Shown here: positions 35,457-46,275 of the stretch, piece by piece | Position numbering within the stretch: the first letter of the stretch is position 1 | Layout of the letters: every line of letters begins with the position of its first letter | Source of the DNA: Isoetes taiwanensis | Lineage: Eukaryota > Streptophyta > Lycopodiopsida > Isoetales > Isoetaceae | Assembly (NCBI GenBank): GCA_021234155.1 | Contig: JAJEKV010000080.1 | Coordinates: 792,182 to 856,181, forward strand | Direction: 5' to 3' | Length of the DNA stretch: 64,000 bases | Position numbers and translations under genes: made by a program | Notes under the pieces: model-generated | Told to the model about the DNA's origin: nothing | The model's input: only the letters and a program-made list of their open reading frames with translations | Databases searched by the model: none

Positions 35457-36310
35457 GGAATGAGAGAGCATTTGGCGCAGGAAAAAGATGCGTGGATCCA
35501 GACAGAAACTCCACAATCGTCCATGGAAAATCGAAAAGTGCTCTTCCTAAAGGAGGGAACAACACAAATAGAGATAATCTGGTAGAAATTGAACCGATAT
35601 ACACAGCTCCACACACTGGATGTTGCCCGTCTGGCATTTGCTTTCTACATGCAGAATGTGCTGCCCGATCCAAATCCAACAGTAGATATGAAGCTGGAAA
35701 GAATATGTCAGAATGAAGGAAGTAATTGATTGGAACTTGGGAATGGATATGCCGCAGCCGAATCAACTGGAAAAACCAAGCAAATCTCTAGAAAGAACTC
35801 CATCAGCTGTGGGCCGATCCAGTAAAGCATGAATCGAGATCGAACACTCGATAATGCATGAATGTAATAATGCATGAATCGAAATATAACAATGGAAGAA
35901 TGCATGAATCTAAATCCAATCACAGAGGTACCCGATGTTTCTGTAGTCTGCTCCTATAATAAGAAGTTAAAATAGAAAGGACATGCGGAATCGAACAACA
36001 TAGTTACCCGATGCTCTAGTAGTCTATTCCCAGTTGATGCTATTCTAAAGTGAATATAGAACATCATACCTATCCCAATCTGATGCTGCCGATGAGTATG
36101 AGCTTCTAGAAGACTGAGATCGAGATCATGAAAGAAGAATGGAAGCTTGGCATATGATTGCGACAAAAGCATATAAAAGTCTAGTAAGAAATCATCGTTA
36201 GGAGCAAGAAAGGTTGAATCATCAAAGGGCTACATGCAAGGTTTGGAAAAGAAGGATAGATAGGCTTCTCATTCATCTCAGCAGATTTTCTACAATGGTG
36301 GATAGTGGAT
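35457..36310. repeat. 854-bp direct repeat, left copy
   Basis: Identical by eye over its whole length to 37321-38174 (constant offset of 1864, no indel). It ends with the GATAGGCTTCTCATTCATCT...TACAATGGTGG block also seen near 25935. It lacks canonical TG/CA ends and no primer site follows, so it is either an unusual LTR or part of a recent segmental duplication. Confidence 0.9.
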
Positions 36311-37320
36311 CCGCCACCGCTGGCGGCGCCGCCGAGCAAATTGCCCCCGGAAAACCCGAGGGGGGTATTTTCCCGTGCGTAATGGACGGGAGGTTCAAAT
36401 TACCCCCTGCATGCTCTGTTCTGGTGACTGTTGTGTTCCGGTGCTCTGTTACAGGGGTCCTATGGCGCTGCTATAGAAGCAATTCTTGGAGTTTCTGTCA
36501 GGGTAAAAGGGGCCATACCTCCATCAAAGAAGAAACCCGACGAAAAAAAGGGCATCCTCTTCGTCTGCGCACACAGAACACTGCTCTGTTCCGGTGGACC
36601 TACTTGCTTCAGAAGAGTTCCGTTAAAAACTGCAAGATTAACAAGATGCAGGGCTCAAGATGTAAAAACCATGGCAAATCTGCTGCAAGAAGGGGATTTA
36701 TCAGTATGTCCAGAATGGACAACATGCAAGGAGCCTAGAGACGGATCTTTCCATGCGACTACGGCCATATCTCCGTTAAAAACTGCAAGTTACCCCTCCA
36801 TGCTCTGTTCTAGTGACGTGCTCTGTTCCGATGCTCTGCCTTTTTGTTAGCAAAATCATCTTCAAAATCATCTTCAAAGCTTGCCAGATCTAGGATTCCC
36901 TTTTATATAATCTAGGGTGCTTCAGGTAGGCCGGACAACAGCAGAAAAGTCAGAGCTTCAATCTACCCCCTTTGCTCTGTCTGTTCCAGTTGATCTATGG
37001 TTATCAGAAACTGGGGCAGATTTTTGAAGCCATAGCAAGCTGTGCGGCAAGTTCAAGTATGAAGCTTCTGTTTCTTTCATCAAAAGCTGCGATGCTGACG
37101 GATTGCTGAAGCTGACGGATTATCTGCGAAGCTGAAGCCTAAATTAGCTTAAGCTGAAGCTGACGCTACCGTATTGTCCAAGAAGAGCAGCCAGAAGGAG
37201 CCATGGCAAGAAAAAAAATTGGTTGCAGAGGAGGCGGCGCCGCTCCGGAAAACCCGGAGCACAATTACGGCTTTTAATTCTCACAGAATAATGCCGTAAT
37301 TTGAACCTCCCGTTCATTAC
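36311..37320. mobile_element. Insert between the 854-bp repeats
   Basis: 1010 bp. The left end is GC-rich with palindromes (GGCGGCGCCGCC near 36323). GCGTAATGGACGGGAGGTTC at 36376 recurs as an inverted copy at 37291-37320, next to the right repeat. The GCTCTGTTC(C/T)-GTG motif is scattered at least five times (36413-36980), and CCGTTAAAAACTGCAAG occurs twice. It carries the GPAT fragment. 36850-37290 has no recognisable coding. Confidence 0.6.
36467..36766 (+). pseudogene. Captured glycerol-3-phosphate acyltransferase (GPAT) fragment
   Basis: The plus frame starting at 36431 contains a plant GPAT (GPAT4/6-like) acyltransferase segment. It has EAILGVSVRVKGA, then ILFVCAHRTLL (motif I, HX4D, with the Asp replaced by Cys at the edge of a deletion), then VPLKTARLTRCRAQD, LLQEGDLSVCPEWTTCKEP (motif III, PEGTT with Gly to Trp) and FHATTA. 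Functional GPATs acylate glycerol-3-phosphate for cutin, suberin or lipid synthesis at the ER. Here exons appear spliced together and partly deleted, without introns, between the 854-bp repeats. It cannot be functional. Confidence 0.75.
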
Positions 37321-38174
37321 GGAATGAGAGAGCATTTGGCGCAGGAAAAAGATGCGTGGATCCAGACAGAAACTCCACAATCGTCCATGGAAAATCGAAA
37401 AGTGCTCTTCCTAAAGGAGGGAACAACACAAATAGAGATAATCTGGTAGAAATTGAACCGATATACACAGCTCCACACACTGGATGTTGCCCGTCTGGCA
37501 TTTGCTTTCTACATGCAGAATGTGCTGCCCGATCCAAATCCAACAGTAGATATGAAGCTGGAAAGAATATGTCAGAATGAAGGAAGTAATTGATTGGAAC
37601 TTGGGAATGGATATGCCGCAGCCGAATCAACTGGAAAAACCAAGCAAATCTCTAGAAAGAACTCCATCAGCTGTGGGCCGATCCAGTAAAGCATGAATCG
37701 AGATCGAACACTCGATAATGCATGAATGTAATAATGCATGAATCGAAATATAACAATGGAAGAATGCATGAATCTAAATCCAATCACAGAGGTACCCGAT
37801 GTTTCTGTAGTCTGCTCCTATAATAAGAAGTTAAAATAGAAAGGACATGCGGAATCGAACAACATAGTTACCCGATGCTCTAGTAGTCTATTCCCAGTTG
37901 ATGCTATTCTAAAGTGAATATAGAACATCATACCTATCCCAATCTGATGCTGCCGATGAGTATGAGCTTCTAGAAGACTGAGATCGAGATCATGAAAGAA
38001 GAATGGAAGCTTGGCATATGATTGCGACAAAAGCATATAAAAGTCTAGTAAGAAATCATCGTTAGGAGCAAGAAAGGTTGAATCATCAAAGGGCTACATG
38101 CAAGGTTTGGAAAAGAAGGATAGATAGGCTTCTCATTCATCTCAGCAGATTTTCTACAATGGTGGATAGTGGAT
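37321..38174. repeat. 854-bp direct repeat, right copy
   Basis: Second copy of 35457-36310. The five bases outside the pair do not match as a target duplication (TTTAT on the left, AGCCG on the right). Confidence 0.9.
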
Positions 38175-38279
38175 AGCCGCACATATGCGAACTACCCACG
38201 AAGAAAAATAAAAGGAATATCCAATTATACAACTTGGACCCCATGAAATACAATGCTAATATTTGTTTGGTCTGTGTAC

Positions 38280-38362
38280 TTGCCGAAAGCTTATCACCGG
38301 GATTCAAAAACCCCGCCCTTTCGGATTTTCGAGGAAAAACCCTAGTGATAAGCCTTCAGCAA
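38280..38362 (-). ncRNA. Candidate structured-RNA element, copy 3
   Basis: Arms 38280-38297 and 38345-38362 form an 18-bp stem with 16 pairs (inner nine perfect: GCTTATCAC/GTGATAAGC), enclosing a 47-nt core 38298-38344 nearly identical to copy 2. On the minus strand the apical loop is GAAA and the inner helix GGG/CCC. A G to A change in the core's outer C/G block weakens one pair. It lies about 110 bp after the same upstream module seen before copy 2. Confidence 0.5.
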
Positions 38363-38619
38363 TGGGCTTGGACAAACGTAAGGCTGAGAATTCGCTCCCA
38401 AAAAGCTCACGAATGGAGAAGTCGAAGCTGCTGCTGTTGCTGCCGCTTGGTAACCTGTACCTGCACATCACCGACACTAGAACAAATGTGACAAAACAAA
38501 CCTCCCAAAGTGGAGGGGCTAATCACGCATGCCACGTGACAACAACACAAAAACCTCTTCAAATAGAGGGGCTGGTCATGCGTGCCATGCGACAATAATT
38601 AAGGGGGGGGGGGGTGGGT

Positions 38620-38830
38620 TTCAAAGAATAGAGAATAAGGTACTGTTGAGAGAGAAGAGGAAGCGCCGATGAGACGTTGATGAAGAACCTCGCTTAAATA
38701 TAGCGATCTCCCAACCAGAGAAGGCATGCAATGCATGCATGCGAGACATGCATGCTCGCCCCCTCTAGAATCTCAATCCGAGGGCTCGGATTGATGGAAT
38801 TCTAGAATGGGGCTCGCATGAAAACGACAA
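38620..38830 (+). repeat. Hairpin-promoter repeat family, copy R3
   Basis: TAAATAT box enclosed by TCGCT and AGCGA (38690-38706), then AATCCGAG-GG-CTCGGATT with outer TAGAAT/ATTCTA arms (38766-38806). The first 60 bp match R4 almost exactly (TTTCAAAGAATAGAGAATAA). The stems differ from R2 and R4 but remain complementary. Confidence 0.6.
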
Positions 38831-38989
38831 AAACCTCCCGAATAGAAGAGAACTTCCTTATCAAAACGGGATCGAGGATGAAGGTTAAAGGATTATGGCT
38901 AAAGAAGAAGCAAGGCCGAGAAAGGACATGCCAGTATGAAAGAAACGCCAAATTGGTCAATCCAAGCAGGGAGAAGCCCCTCCCCTGCA

Positions 38990-39143
38990 TGGTTTCAAAG
39001 AATAGAGAATAAGGTACTGCTGAGAGAGAAGAGGAAGCGCCTGTGAGAAGACGCCGATAACAAGCCACAAGAAGGACGAGCACATATATAGCTGCTCGTC
39101 GCCTCCCAGAATAACGATCCGAGGGCTCGGATCGATGCCATTA
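38990..39143 (+). repeat. Hairpin-promoter repeat family, copy R4
   Basis: Starts like R3, then switches to R2-like sequence from TGTGAGAAGA onward (GAGCA/TGCTC around the TATA box at 39078-39097; CGATCCGAG-GG-CTCGGATCG near 39116-39136). It looks like a recombinant of the two versions. Confidence 0.6.
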
Positions 39144-39756
39144 ATGATCAAATAATATAAAAATAGTTGAAAATCAGAATAGCACAAGCATTTCACCATC
39201 ATGATATCACCTGGAAATAATTCATTCATATCAAGGGAAATTCATGTATAAGTCCCTCCCAAAATATGTGCATGAACATTAGAGGTACATTTTTAGGGCA
39301 TACATGTATATATACATGGGGAAAAAAGCACTACCTTTATCTTCATTCTTTGCACATAAATGGGAAGCGTGCATAGTTGGCAGGGAATCAAACCATATGA
39401 TATAGAGAGATTAAACTTCTTTGGCAGGCTAGTTGTACCTTAATTTAGGAGCATTTAGATGAGCCATTTGATGCCATCATTGTATTCTAGTTCAAGCCCA
39501 AGGCTATTATATTATATATGAGTTACAACATTGAACATATGAATTGTATGAAAAAAATATGGACAATTTTATGCATAGCTGTTAGAAGGTGGAACAAGAA
39601 ACTTGACCTACTATATCATTCCACAAACTATGTTACTTAAAAGACTTGGTCAGTATGTAGAAACTATGTTTTCTGAGACCGTAGAAGGGGTTCATTAATG
39701 ATGAAATCAAGTATAAAATAGGGAGGGCTTGTCGAAGGAACATTAAAATATCGTAC
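39144..39756. other. No gene recognised
   Basis: AT-rich, no conserved frame. A B-box-like GGTTTGATTCC lies on the minus strand near 39385, without a complete tRNA. Confidence 0.4.
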
Positions 39757-39930
39757 ATCAAGGTCATTAAAAAATAGTGTGCACTAATATATCAAACTTT
39801 ATAATAGTTGCTTAATTTATGGTCTAAGGCATGTGAAAATGATGTCAAAAGCGCCTTCTAATGATAGAATATATTATAACACCAAGTTAGCATTCCACAG
39901 AAAGGATGCTTCCTCCCACATTCCAAAATC
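39757..39930. repeat. Dispersed direct repeat, copy 2
   Basis: Partner of 25266-25440. Similarity stops near 39932, where the LINE begins, which fixes the LINE insertion boundary. Confidence 0.8.
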
Positions 39931-39937
39931 AATTCGT

Positions 39938-42900
39938 TAGAGACTTCAATGCACGCAGGCACTGAACATCCCGTGAGATTTGACCCTTTGGCAGATGTAT
40001 TGCAACTGAGCCCTTCAAAAGGAGCTTGGCCACGGGCATCAGTTGACATTCAGGTTTCGTGCTATGGGAGGCAGCTGTTGTTGCTTTGCAGTATCTTTGA
40101 CTTGGTGATTTGCAATGGACTGGCATACTGGCCGTCCTCTCGCCAGCACACTTGTAGATAGCAGGACCAGGAAGGCGGGTTCAGCGTGGTGGACTATATA
40201 TTGGTGGCTGAGCAAGACATGCATGTCGTTAAGCAACTTCCGAGTGGGAACAGATGGTAAGGATCAGGAGGAGGACTCAAACCACCTTTGCAATTGGCTT
40301 GGCAGGTTGCTCCAACCACCTGTACAATACCTCCTCACATGCCCCCAGCTCTGACTGAACTATGAGCATGCTCATACTTACTCCCAGATGCTCACGAAGG
40401 ATCTGGCAAGCATTCCACAGTGCTCTATGCTGGAGCAACAAGGGGGCAGGCTCATTAACGTCCTCAGAGCTGCGGCAGAAAGATGTTTTGGGAGAAGCCA
40501 CCCCCGCGAATCTCGGTAGCCATGACCTTCCTGTGTAACCAGTGGTCTGGTGCTGAGTGCGAGGAATGCAAATGCTGGCTCTGCCTAGTCACAAACCCTG
40601 CTCTAATGCCTGGATGCGGTTAGACAATATCGCACTTTCCTTAAGGCTAGAACGGCCAGGTACATTGCAACCCATCAACAGGAAATGTTCTTCCTCCTAG
40701 AACGACATCCCAGGACCTTCTGGAAAAGAGTGCTTAGGAGGCCAGTGTCGCCCACAGGAGATAGCACCCCCAAGCAGTGGGCGCAATACCTACAGCAGCT
40801 CTACAATCCTGAGGGGCACAGGCAGCATTACCACCGCAGCAGGGGTCGGTACTGGAAATCATAGAGGCAGAGGTAGCGCAGGTGCTACAACATCTAGCCA
40901 ATGGAAAAGTGCTAGACCTCGACGGCATGCCGATGGAGTTACTCAAGTGGGCAAGACTATCCATGGCACCGGTACTGAACGCCATGTTCAACAGGGCATT
41001 GCAGGAAGGTTTCCTCCCGCAGTGGACCACTAGTAGGGTTGTTCCAATCTACAAGGCAGGAGACCCACACTGCTATGTGCTCATGATTATGCATTTTCGT
41101 AGCTAGATCGGTTTCTAGAGAGACGGGATGAACGACACATCTATTCCTCCCATATCGGATTCTTGCTCATCAAGAGCCTGGCATCAAATAGACGACCTTG
41201 TGTTGGTGAAGCTTGTGCTGATGAGAGAGAATCTCTTATTCATAAATGGTCAGAGCATTGTATACAAGCAAAGGGCATCACAATGGTATCAGAGCAATGA
41301 TCTCGATAGACCAAGATCGAGCACTGATAATCTACCTAGTAGTAACTAACCATCCTAGAAATTGAATCTTGGAGTTAAAACCCCAAGCAAGAACCTTGAA
41401 TAGAGATTTTATTTTTTTTCCCCATGATTAGAGCTGGAGCTAGCTAAGAGTAGGATAAATAATTAAGTGAACTAGTAAAAACTCACATAAAAGTTTTTCC
41501 AAGACAATTAAAATGCTGGCCAAAATTGACAGACCACTAGTAACATGCACAGACAGCAGTTTAAAATTTTCAAACTCCCTTTTGGCATATGTTATATGTG
41601 GTTGCATGAAATTCACCTTGTAGATAACAAAATTTAATTCTGATAATTTTATTGAGCTTAAAATCATCAGTGAAGCTAGAACACTATTCTAAAACTTAAA
41701 AAAATGATCAAGAATTACCCACTTTGGTGAGATCACTTATAACATGTGTGGGATCACACTTTAGAAGAGATTTAACCAGCCGCTGGCACATCTTGTGAGT
41801 GGTATTAACCATTGACTTTATTCGGGTCAAATTTTTATTGTCACAATTGACAAATTTGAATCTTTAACCTTTTGGCAACAGGTTTGTGACTTTACCAAGA
41901 TGCCAAAAGCACTATGAATCTATTGTTTAAATTTGGGTTTCCGGCATGTGAAAAACTTTTTGTATTTTTGTTTCAGGCCACTTTTCTAAGGTTGTGGGGA
42001 TGCTCAATTTTTTTTTCTGACTATCTAAAAATTAATGGTGCATTGGGAGAGTATTTCTTTTCAAAATGTTGTCTTCTAGTTTTGAAGGCATGCATTCCAC
42101 GATTGCACAAGCAGATGGGTACGCCTATGTTCATTGTGGAATGCATTTCTCAAATTTTCTTTCTATCCTAGGGTCAAAATCTCTCGAAGGCACTGGGATT
42201 TTGCAAAAATTAAACAAGGAAGATCATGGCCAAACTGGTAAATTTTTCAGATTTACTTTTCAGGCTAATTTTCTAAAGTTGTGGGGACCTTTGTCGATCT
42301 ATCCCCAAGTTTTGGCAGCATGGAGACGACATGGAAGCCACGTTTTATCAACGCACCCTGATTTGCACCGATTAAATAGATCTTGCAAGTAAATCTTGAA
42401 ATAGATCTTGCAAACAAATCTTGCTAACAGCCCTGTTGTTCATGGCCATGGTACATCTATTTTTTCTTATTGGTCTGGTGTTGTGGTTATACTGGTAGAA
42501 CTTCCTATTTTTTATTGTAGTTTTATAATGCTTTTTGTTTGCTTGCTATTCCGTATTTTTGCTTTGCATATTCTGGTAGGTTTCAAGGGTTTAGAGCGTG
42601 TTTTGCTTGGAATCTGAACTTCAAAGAAGGAATTGGAGAGGTTGTATCTTGAGTTGTGGAGGTATTTATGACTATGCCTTTTCAAATTTGTGATGCTATT
42701 TGAGGGATGGGCAACAAAAATTTGAAGCTTTCAAAGAGAAAAAATGAAGCTTTCAAAGGGAAGCATCTGTTTGAAACATATTGCCTCTAGGTGGACTCCG
42801 TCTACAACATGTTCTTAATTTAAATTAATGACTTGCTCTGTCCGACCAATTACAGGACCATCATGATCAGCTCAGTGTTTGCAAAGCTCCTCTCCAAGAT

Positions 42901-43090
42901 CCTCGAGCCGCAGTTGACAAGATGGGTAGAGGCAGCAGAAGTACGAGCACTCATGCAGACAGGATTCAGGTCAAGGCACTCAACCATTGATCACATCTTC
43001 ACGTTGTGGACTCTAGTTGAGGACAATAGAAACCATCGACAAGACCTACATTGTTACTACTTAGAAAGGAAAGGTCATGCTAGTCAATAA
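39938..43090 (+). mobile_element. LINE relic 2, interrupted by a gypsy fragment
   Basis: 5'-truncated LINE. 39948-40225 gives the end of an APE-type endonuclease (LVICNG, then FSVVDYILVA). 40625-40830 is the linker (HQQEMFFLLERHPRTFWKRVL). 40882-41073 is the start of reverse transcriptase (NGKVLDLDGMPMELLKWA, VVPIYKAGDP). RT resumes at 42840 (PTNYRTIMISSVFAKLL, HSTIDHIFTL) and ends near 43090 before the catalytic motifs. Several frameshifts. Same family as 1230-3052. Confidence 0.9.
41074..42837 (+). mobile_element. Truncated gypsy LTR-plus-leader insertion
   Basis: Splits LINE relic 2 between two adjacent codons. 41074-41282 is the 3' end of an LTR related to 8407-9911, followed by a Met-tRNA primer site TGGTATCAGAGC at 41284-41295. 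The remaining 1.5 kb has no coding; a block of about 40 bp (TTTCAGGC-A-TTTTCTAA-GTTGTGGGGA) occurs twice, near 41974 and 42258. CTGC/CTGT at the edges may be a degraded target duplication. Confidence 0.75.
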
Positions 43091-44740
43091 GTGGATGACC
43101 ACGACCGTTCCTTTCGTTACTTCCCTTGTTGGCAAGTTAAGTTTCTCACTTTTGGCAAGATGAAGCTGTGGGAACTTCTGGTATCCATAAGGGATATGAC
43201 TCCTTGCCCCTTTATTTTGGTCATTATGATTATGACGCTAGATTGGTCGTACCTTGTTGTGAATTGAAGATTTTTGGGATACAAGATTGCTTTTTCTGGG
43301 TGACTTGGGGCTTTTGATGCTATTTGAAAATGGACAAGAAGTATGATTGGATCGGGCCTGGTCAGTTTCAAAAATAATGAAAGGGACGGAAGATTAGAAA
43401 GCCGAGGCGGATGTATGGTCAGTTTCAAAAACAAGAAAAGACGGAAGATTAGAAAGCCGAGGCGGATGTATGGCAACATTCTTTGCAATTGAATCTCAGA
43501 TCTATAAGGGCTTCTGACAATATATGGCTAGCACAAGTTTTTTAGAGTGACACAAGGATTTTTACAAAGGATTTTCAAAAGAAACTCAAATTTTCCACCG
43601 TTATTTCTTTGCAAGATTGTCAATTATGTGGAAATCTCTCGTAGACATTTGAACAGATGCTTCTGTGCTAAGATCTACCTTTAAAACTTTAGAAGCTTGC
43701 TGGCCATCACCATTGGCCAATTGATCTTCACCATGAGTCCAAGAAATAACTATAAGCTCAAACAATGTAGGATTATTATGCCACTCTGGTTTTCCAGAAA
43801 CACTTGTTGTACTTGTTGTTAATTGATCAACATCTTTCGAGGGGATCAAAATAGCATGAAAAGAATAGTGCAAGCCAGAATGGTATAAACCTGAAGATAC
43901 ATGCCATTCTAGACTTGGATATGCACTTTTTTAGTTTGAGAATTGAGATCCGAATTTGATCATTAGTAATTTAAAACATTTTCCATTCTTGAGGTATGTC
44001 TCTACTACTACCACCATTTTCTACTACCATGAAACTGGTTATTCGATACTATGATCAGGCTCATGTCTACCGCTGAAGGTCAAAGTTAAAAAAAATTGTT
44101 TGCAAGATACATGTTATTACCGCCTACGAAAAGTAGGATCGATTGTGCTACCTAGAACTCCCAGAGTTCCCCTCGGCCTTGAGTTCCTAGAACTCACCAC
44201 GCACAATCACAACTAACCCCCAGGGCTAGCTTGAAGCCCAGCTTCAATAAATTCTAACACTAGAATTACTACTGCAATAGCAATATCGCTCAAACTCAGA
44301 GCAAGCTCACAATCCATGGAAAAAACTCCAAGACTAACAAGAAGTCTTGAAGAGGTCGAATTGATCTCTGATCAATCCCTAAGAATGAATCACAGTAGGA
44401 TATAGAAGGAAACGATCTTCAGGGCAGCCCCAAAGCTATGCTTCAAGAATTGATGTGTTCCTCCAAAAGCCCCTAATCGGCTTATATAACTTGCTCTAAA
44501 CTAAATTCGGCCTATAAAAAGGCCAGACCTTTTTCCCCATTCGAAATATCCAGCCCTATGCTGACATTGCCCTCACACTTACCTCTTTATAATCTTTCCA
44601 CTTATCTTGTCGCGCTTAGCGCGAGATATGGGTGCTTGTTGTCTTTTTTCTAGACTTATAATCTATTAAAAAATCACTAACTTAAATATTCCTTGTGCAT
44701 CTCGCAAGAGATCACTTGTTACAGAAACTAGTCCACCAAC
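43091..44740. other. Intergenic with small repeats
   Basis: 43365-43472 holds a two-copy tandem repeat (GGTCAGTTTCAAAAA...GGCGGATGTAT). 44141-44208 can fold into a 68-nt hairpin (GATTGTGC/GCACAATC outer, TAGAACTC/GAGTTCCTA inner). CTTATATAA and CTATAAAAAGG near 44483 and 44513 are promoter-like. No gene seen. Confidence 0.4.
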
Positions 44741-44889
44741 AAAGAAATCCAAGAAGGACCCTAAGAAGGTAGTAGAAGAAACTGAGGATATATAGATTGG
44801 AGTCTGAGCTTCAAGCTCATTGATGATGACACAATCATAATATTGAGCTCAGTCAAGAGTTGCCACAGATAGTTCTGCCCGAGGGAGGT

Positions 44890-45556
44890 GAATAGAATGT
44901 AACAGTGGGCAGGGTAGGCTCAAAATATGATGTAGTCCTACAGTCATGGGAGAACAGAGACAGGGCCTTTAAAAAGATAGGGTTGGTCCTTTCATATGAG
45001 GAGCTGGACGACCATATCTGTGTCTTCATAGTAGAGAAGATAGCAAGAACCTGAATATTTTCAAATATAGAGAGATTCAAGGTAGATAAGCCAGCAATCG
45101 GCGTTCTGTCTATGAGGGAGTGTCCGCAGTTCGAAGAAGCTTGCAAAAGAGACCATCATCAAGTCTCGACATATCAGGTTCTAGTAGTATTGGCAGTCCA
45201 GTTGAGTCAAAATCTTTAGCCCTTGTGGCTCTATCAAAGGTAGTGAAGGAAACAGATAGTGAGAAGAAATCAAGGGTGGAAGTTGTAAATAAGCTGTTGA
45301 AGTTCAAGCAGCGATATCCACTTGATAGCCATTGACAAACTAATAAGATTGCCTAGAGCATCGTTTATATCCAGGATCTTTGATTCCAAACAGGTCCTGA
45401 GAATATAGAAGTTTATATAGAATATCCCACCACAGTACTAAATCCTGTTGATGTTCTACCATGGGATACAATTGCCGACAAGCCCTACCCATAGAAGACC
45501 TGGGATAACCTAAAGACGGGCGACATTGTTTGCTATATAGTCATTGCTGGGCACCA
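44890..45556 (+). pseudogene. Unrecognised protein-coding relic
   Basis: A plus frame from about 44902 is clearly protein-like (YDVVLQSWENRDRAFKKIG, SYEELDDHICVFIVEKI, then after a stop FKVDKPAIGVLSMRECPQFEE). A later frame ends with TVLNPVDVLPWDTIADKPY and NLKTGDIVCYIVIAGHH. The closing V-I-(D/A)-G-H-(H/Q)-S type motif, seen again at 48196-48240, is reminiscent of ParB-like folds, but this is only a guess. It is interrupted by the 2.6-kb element at 45565. Confidence 0.4.
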
Positions 45557-45564
45557 CTAACATT

Positions 45565-46243
45565 GTTGCGTATTAAATGGGAGCAAATCATCTAAACGGG
45601 AGCAAAAGGAATATTTCCTAAAGATTCCCTTTTTTAAGGGGGCTAAATTGAGGTATATAAAAAAAAAGACATAAAATAGTAATTTGTTCCCCCCCCCCCC
45701 CCAAAAAAAAAAACCCTTTTTTGCTTAAGAGAGAATTGATTGTCTTAAAATGACACTTTTTCAGCCAATTAGAAATTTTCCTAAGTATGTTTTTTGAGAG
45801 AACTCTTGTTTTTAAGAGAACGTAACTTTTAACCGAAAATAGAAGTGAAGTAATAACTGAAATTGTAGTAGAGAATGATCGAGCATGACAAACAACGATT
45901 AGAGCTCTTTGATCCAAAAGGGCCAACAAATATCTTGTTTTCCCTGTGTCTTAGAAATTAGCAAATTTCTCTTGTTTAAATAGCGGAGTTAGTAGCGAAA
46001 ATGGGATACTGTGTTCAAACACGCAAAACCCTTTTCGTATTTAGGAATACACTTGCTATATTGAAATAGCAAAATAGAAAATAATATCAAACCCTTTTTG
46101 TATTCTGGAATACATATTCCATTCTTGAATAGCGAAAGGAAAAAACAAAGCAACATTAACTAGGTTTTTTGGCATTTTCTATTTATTGTAATGACTTTGC
46201 GATTTTTATTTTTATTTTTTGTTTTTGGTTCTAAATAATAAGA

Positions 46244-46275
<32 letters not shown>

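Noticed and set aside
35457-38174. Retrozyme with hammerhead ribozyme
   Set aside because: Size and direct repeats are suggestive, but no CUGAUGA...GAAA core in pairing context and no primer site were found.
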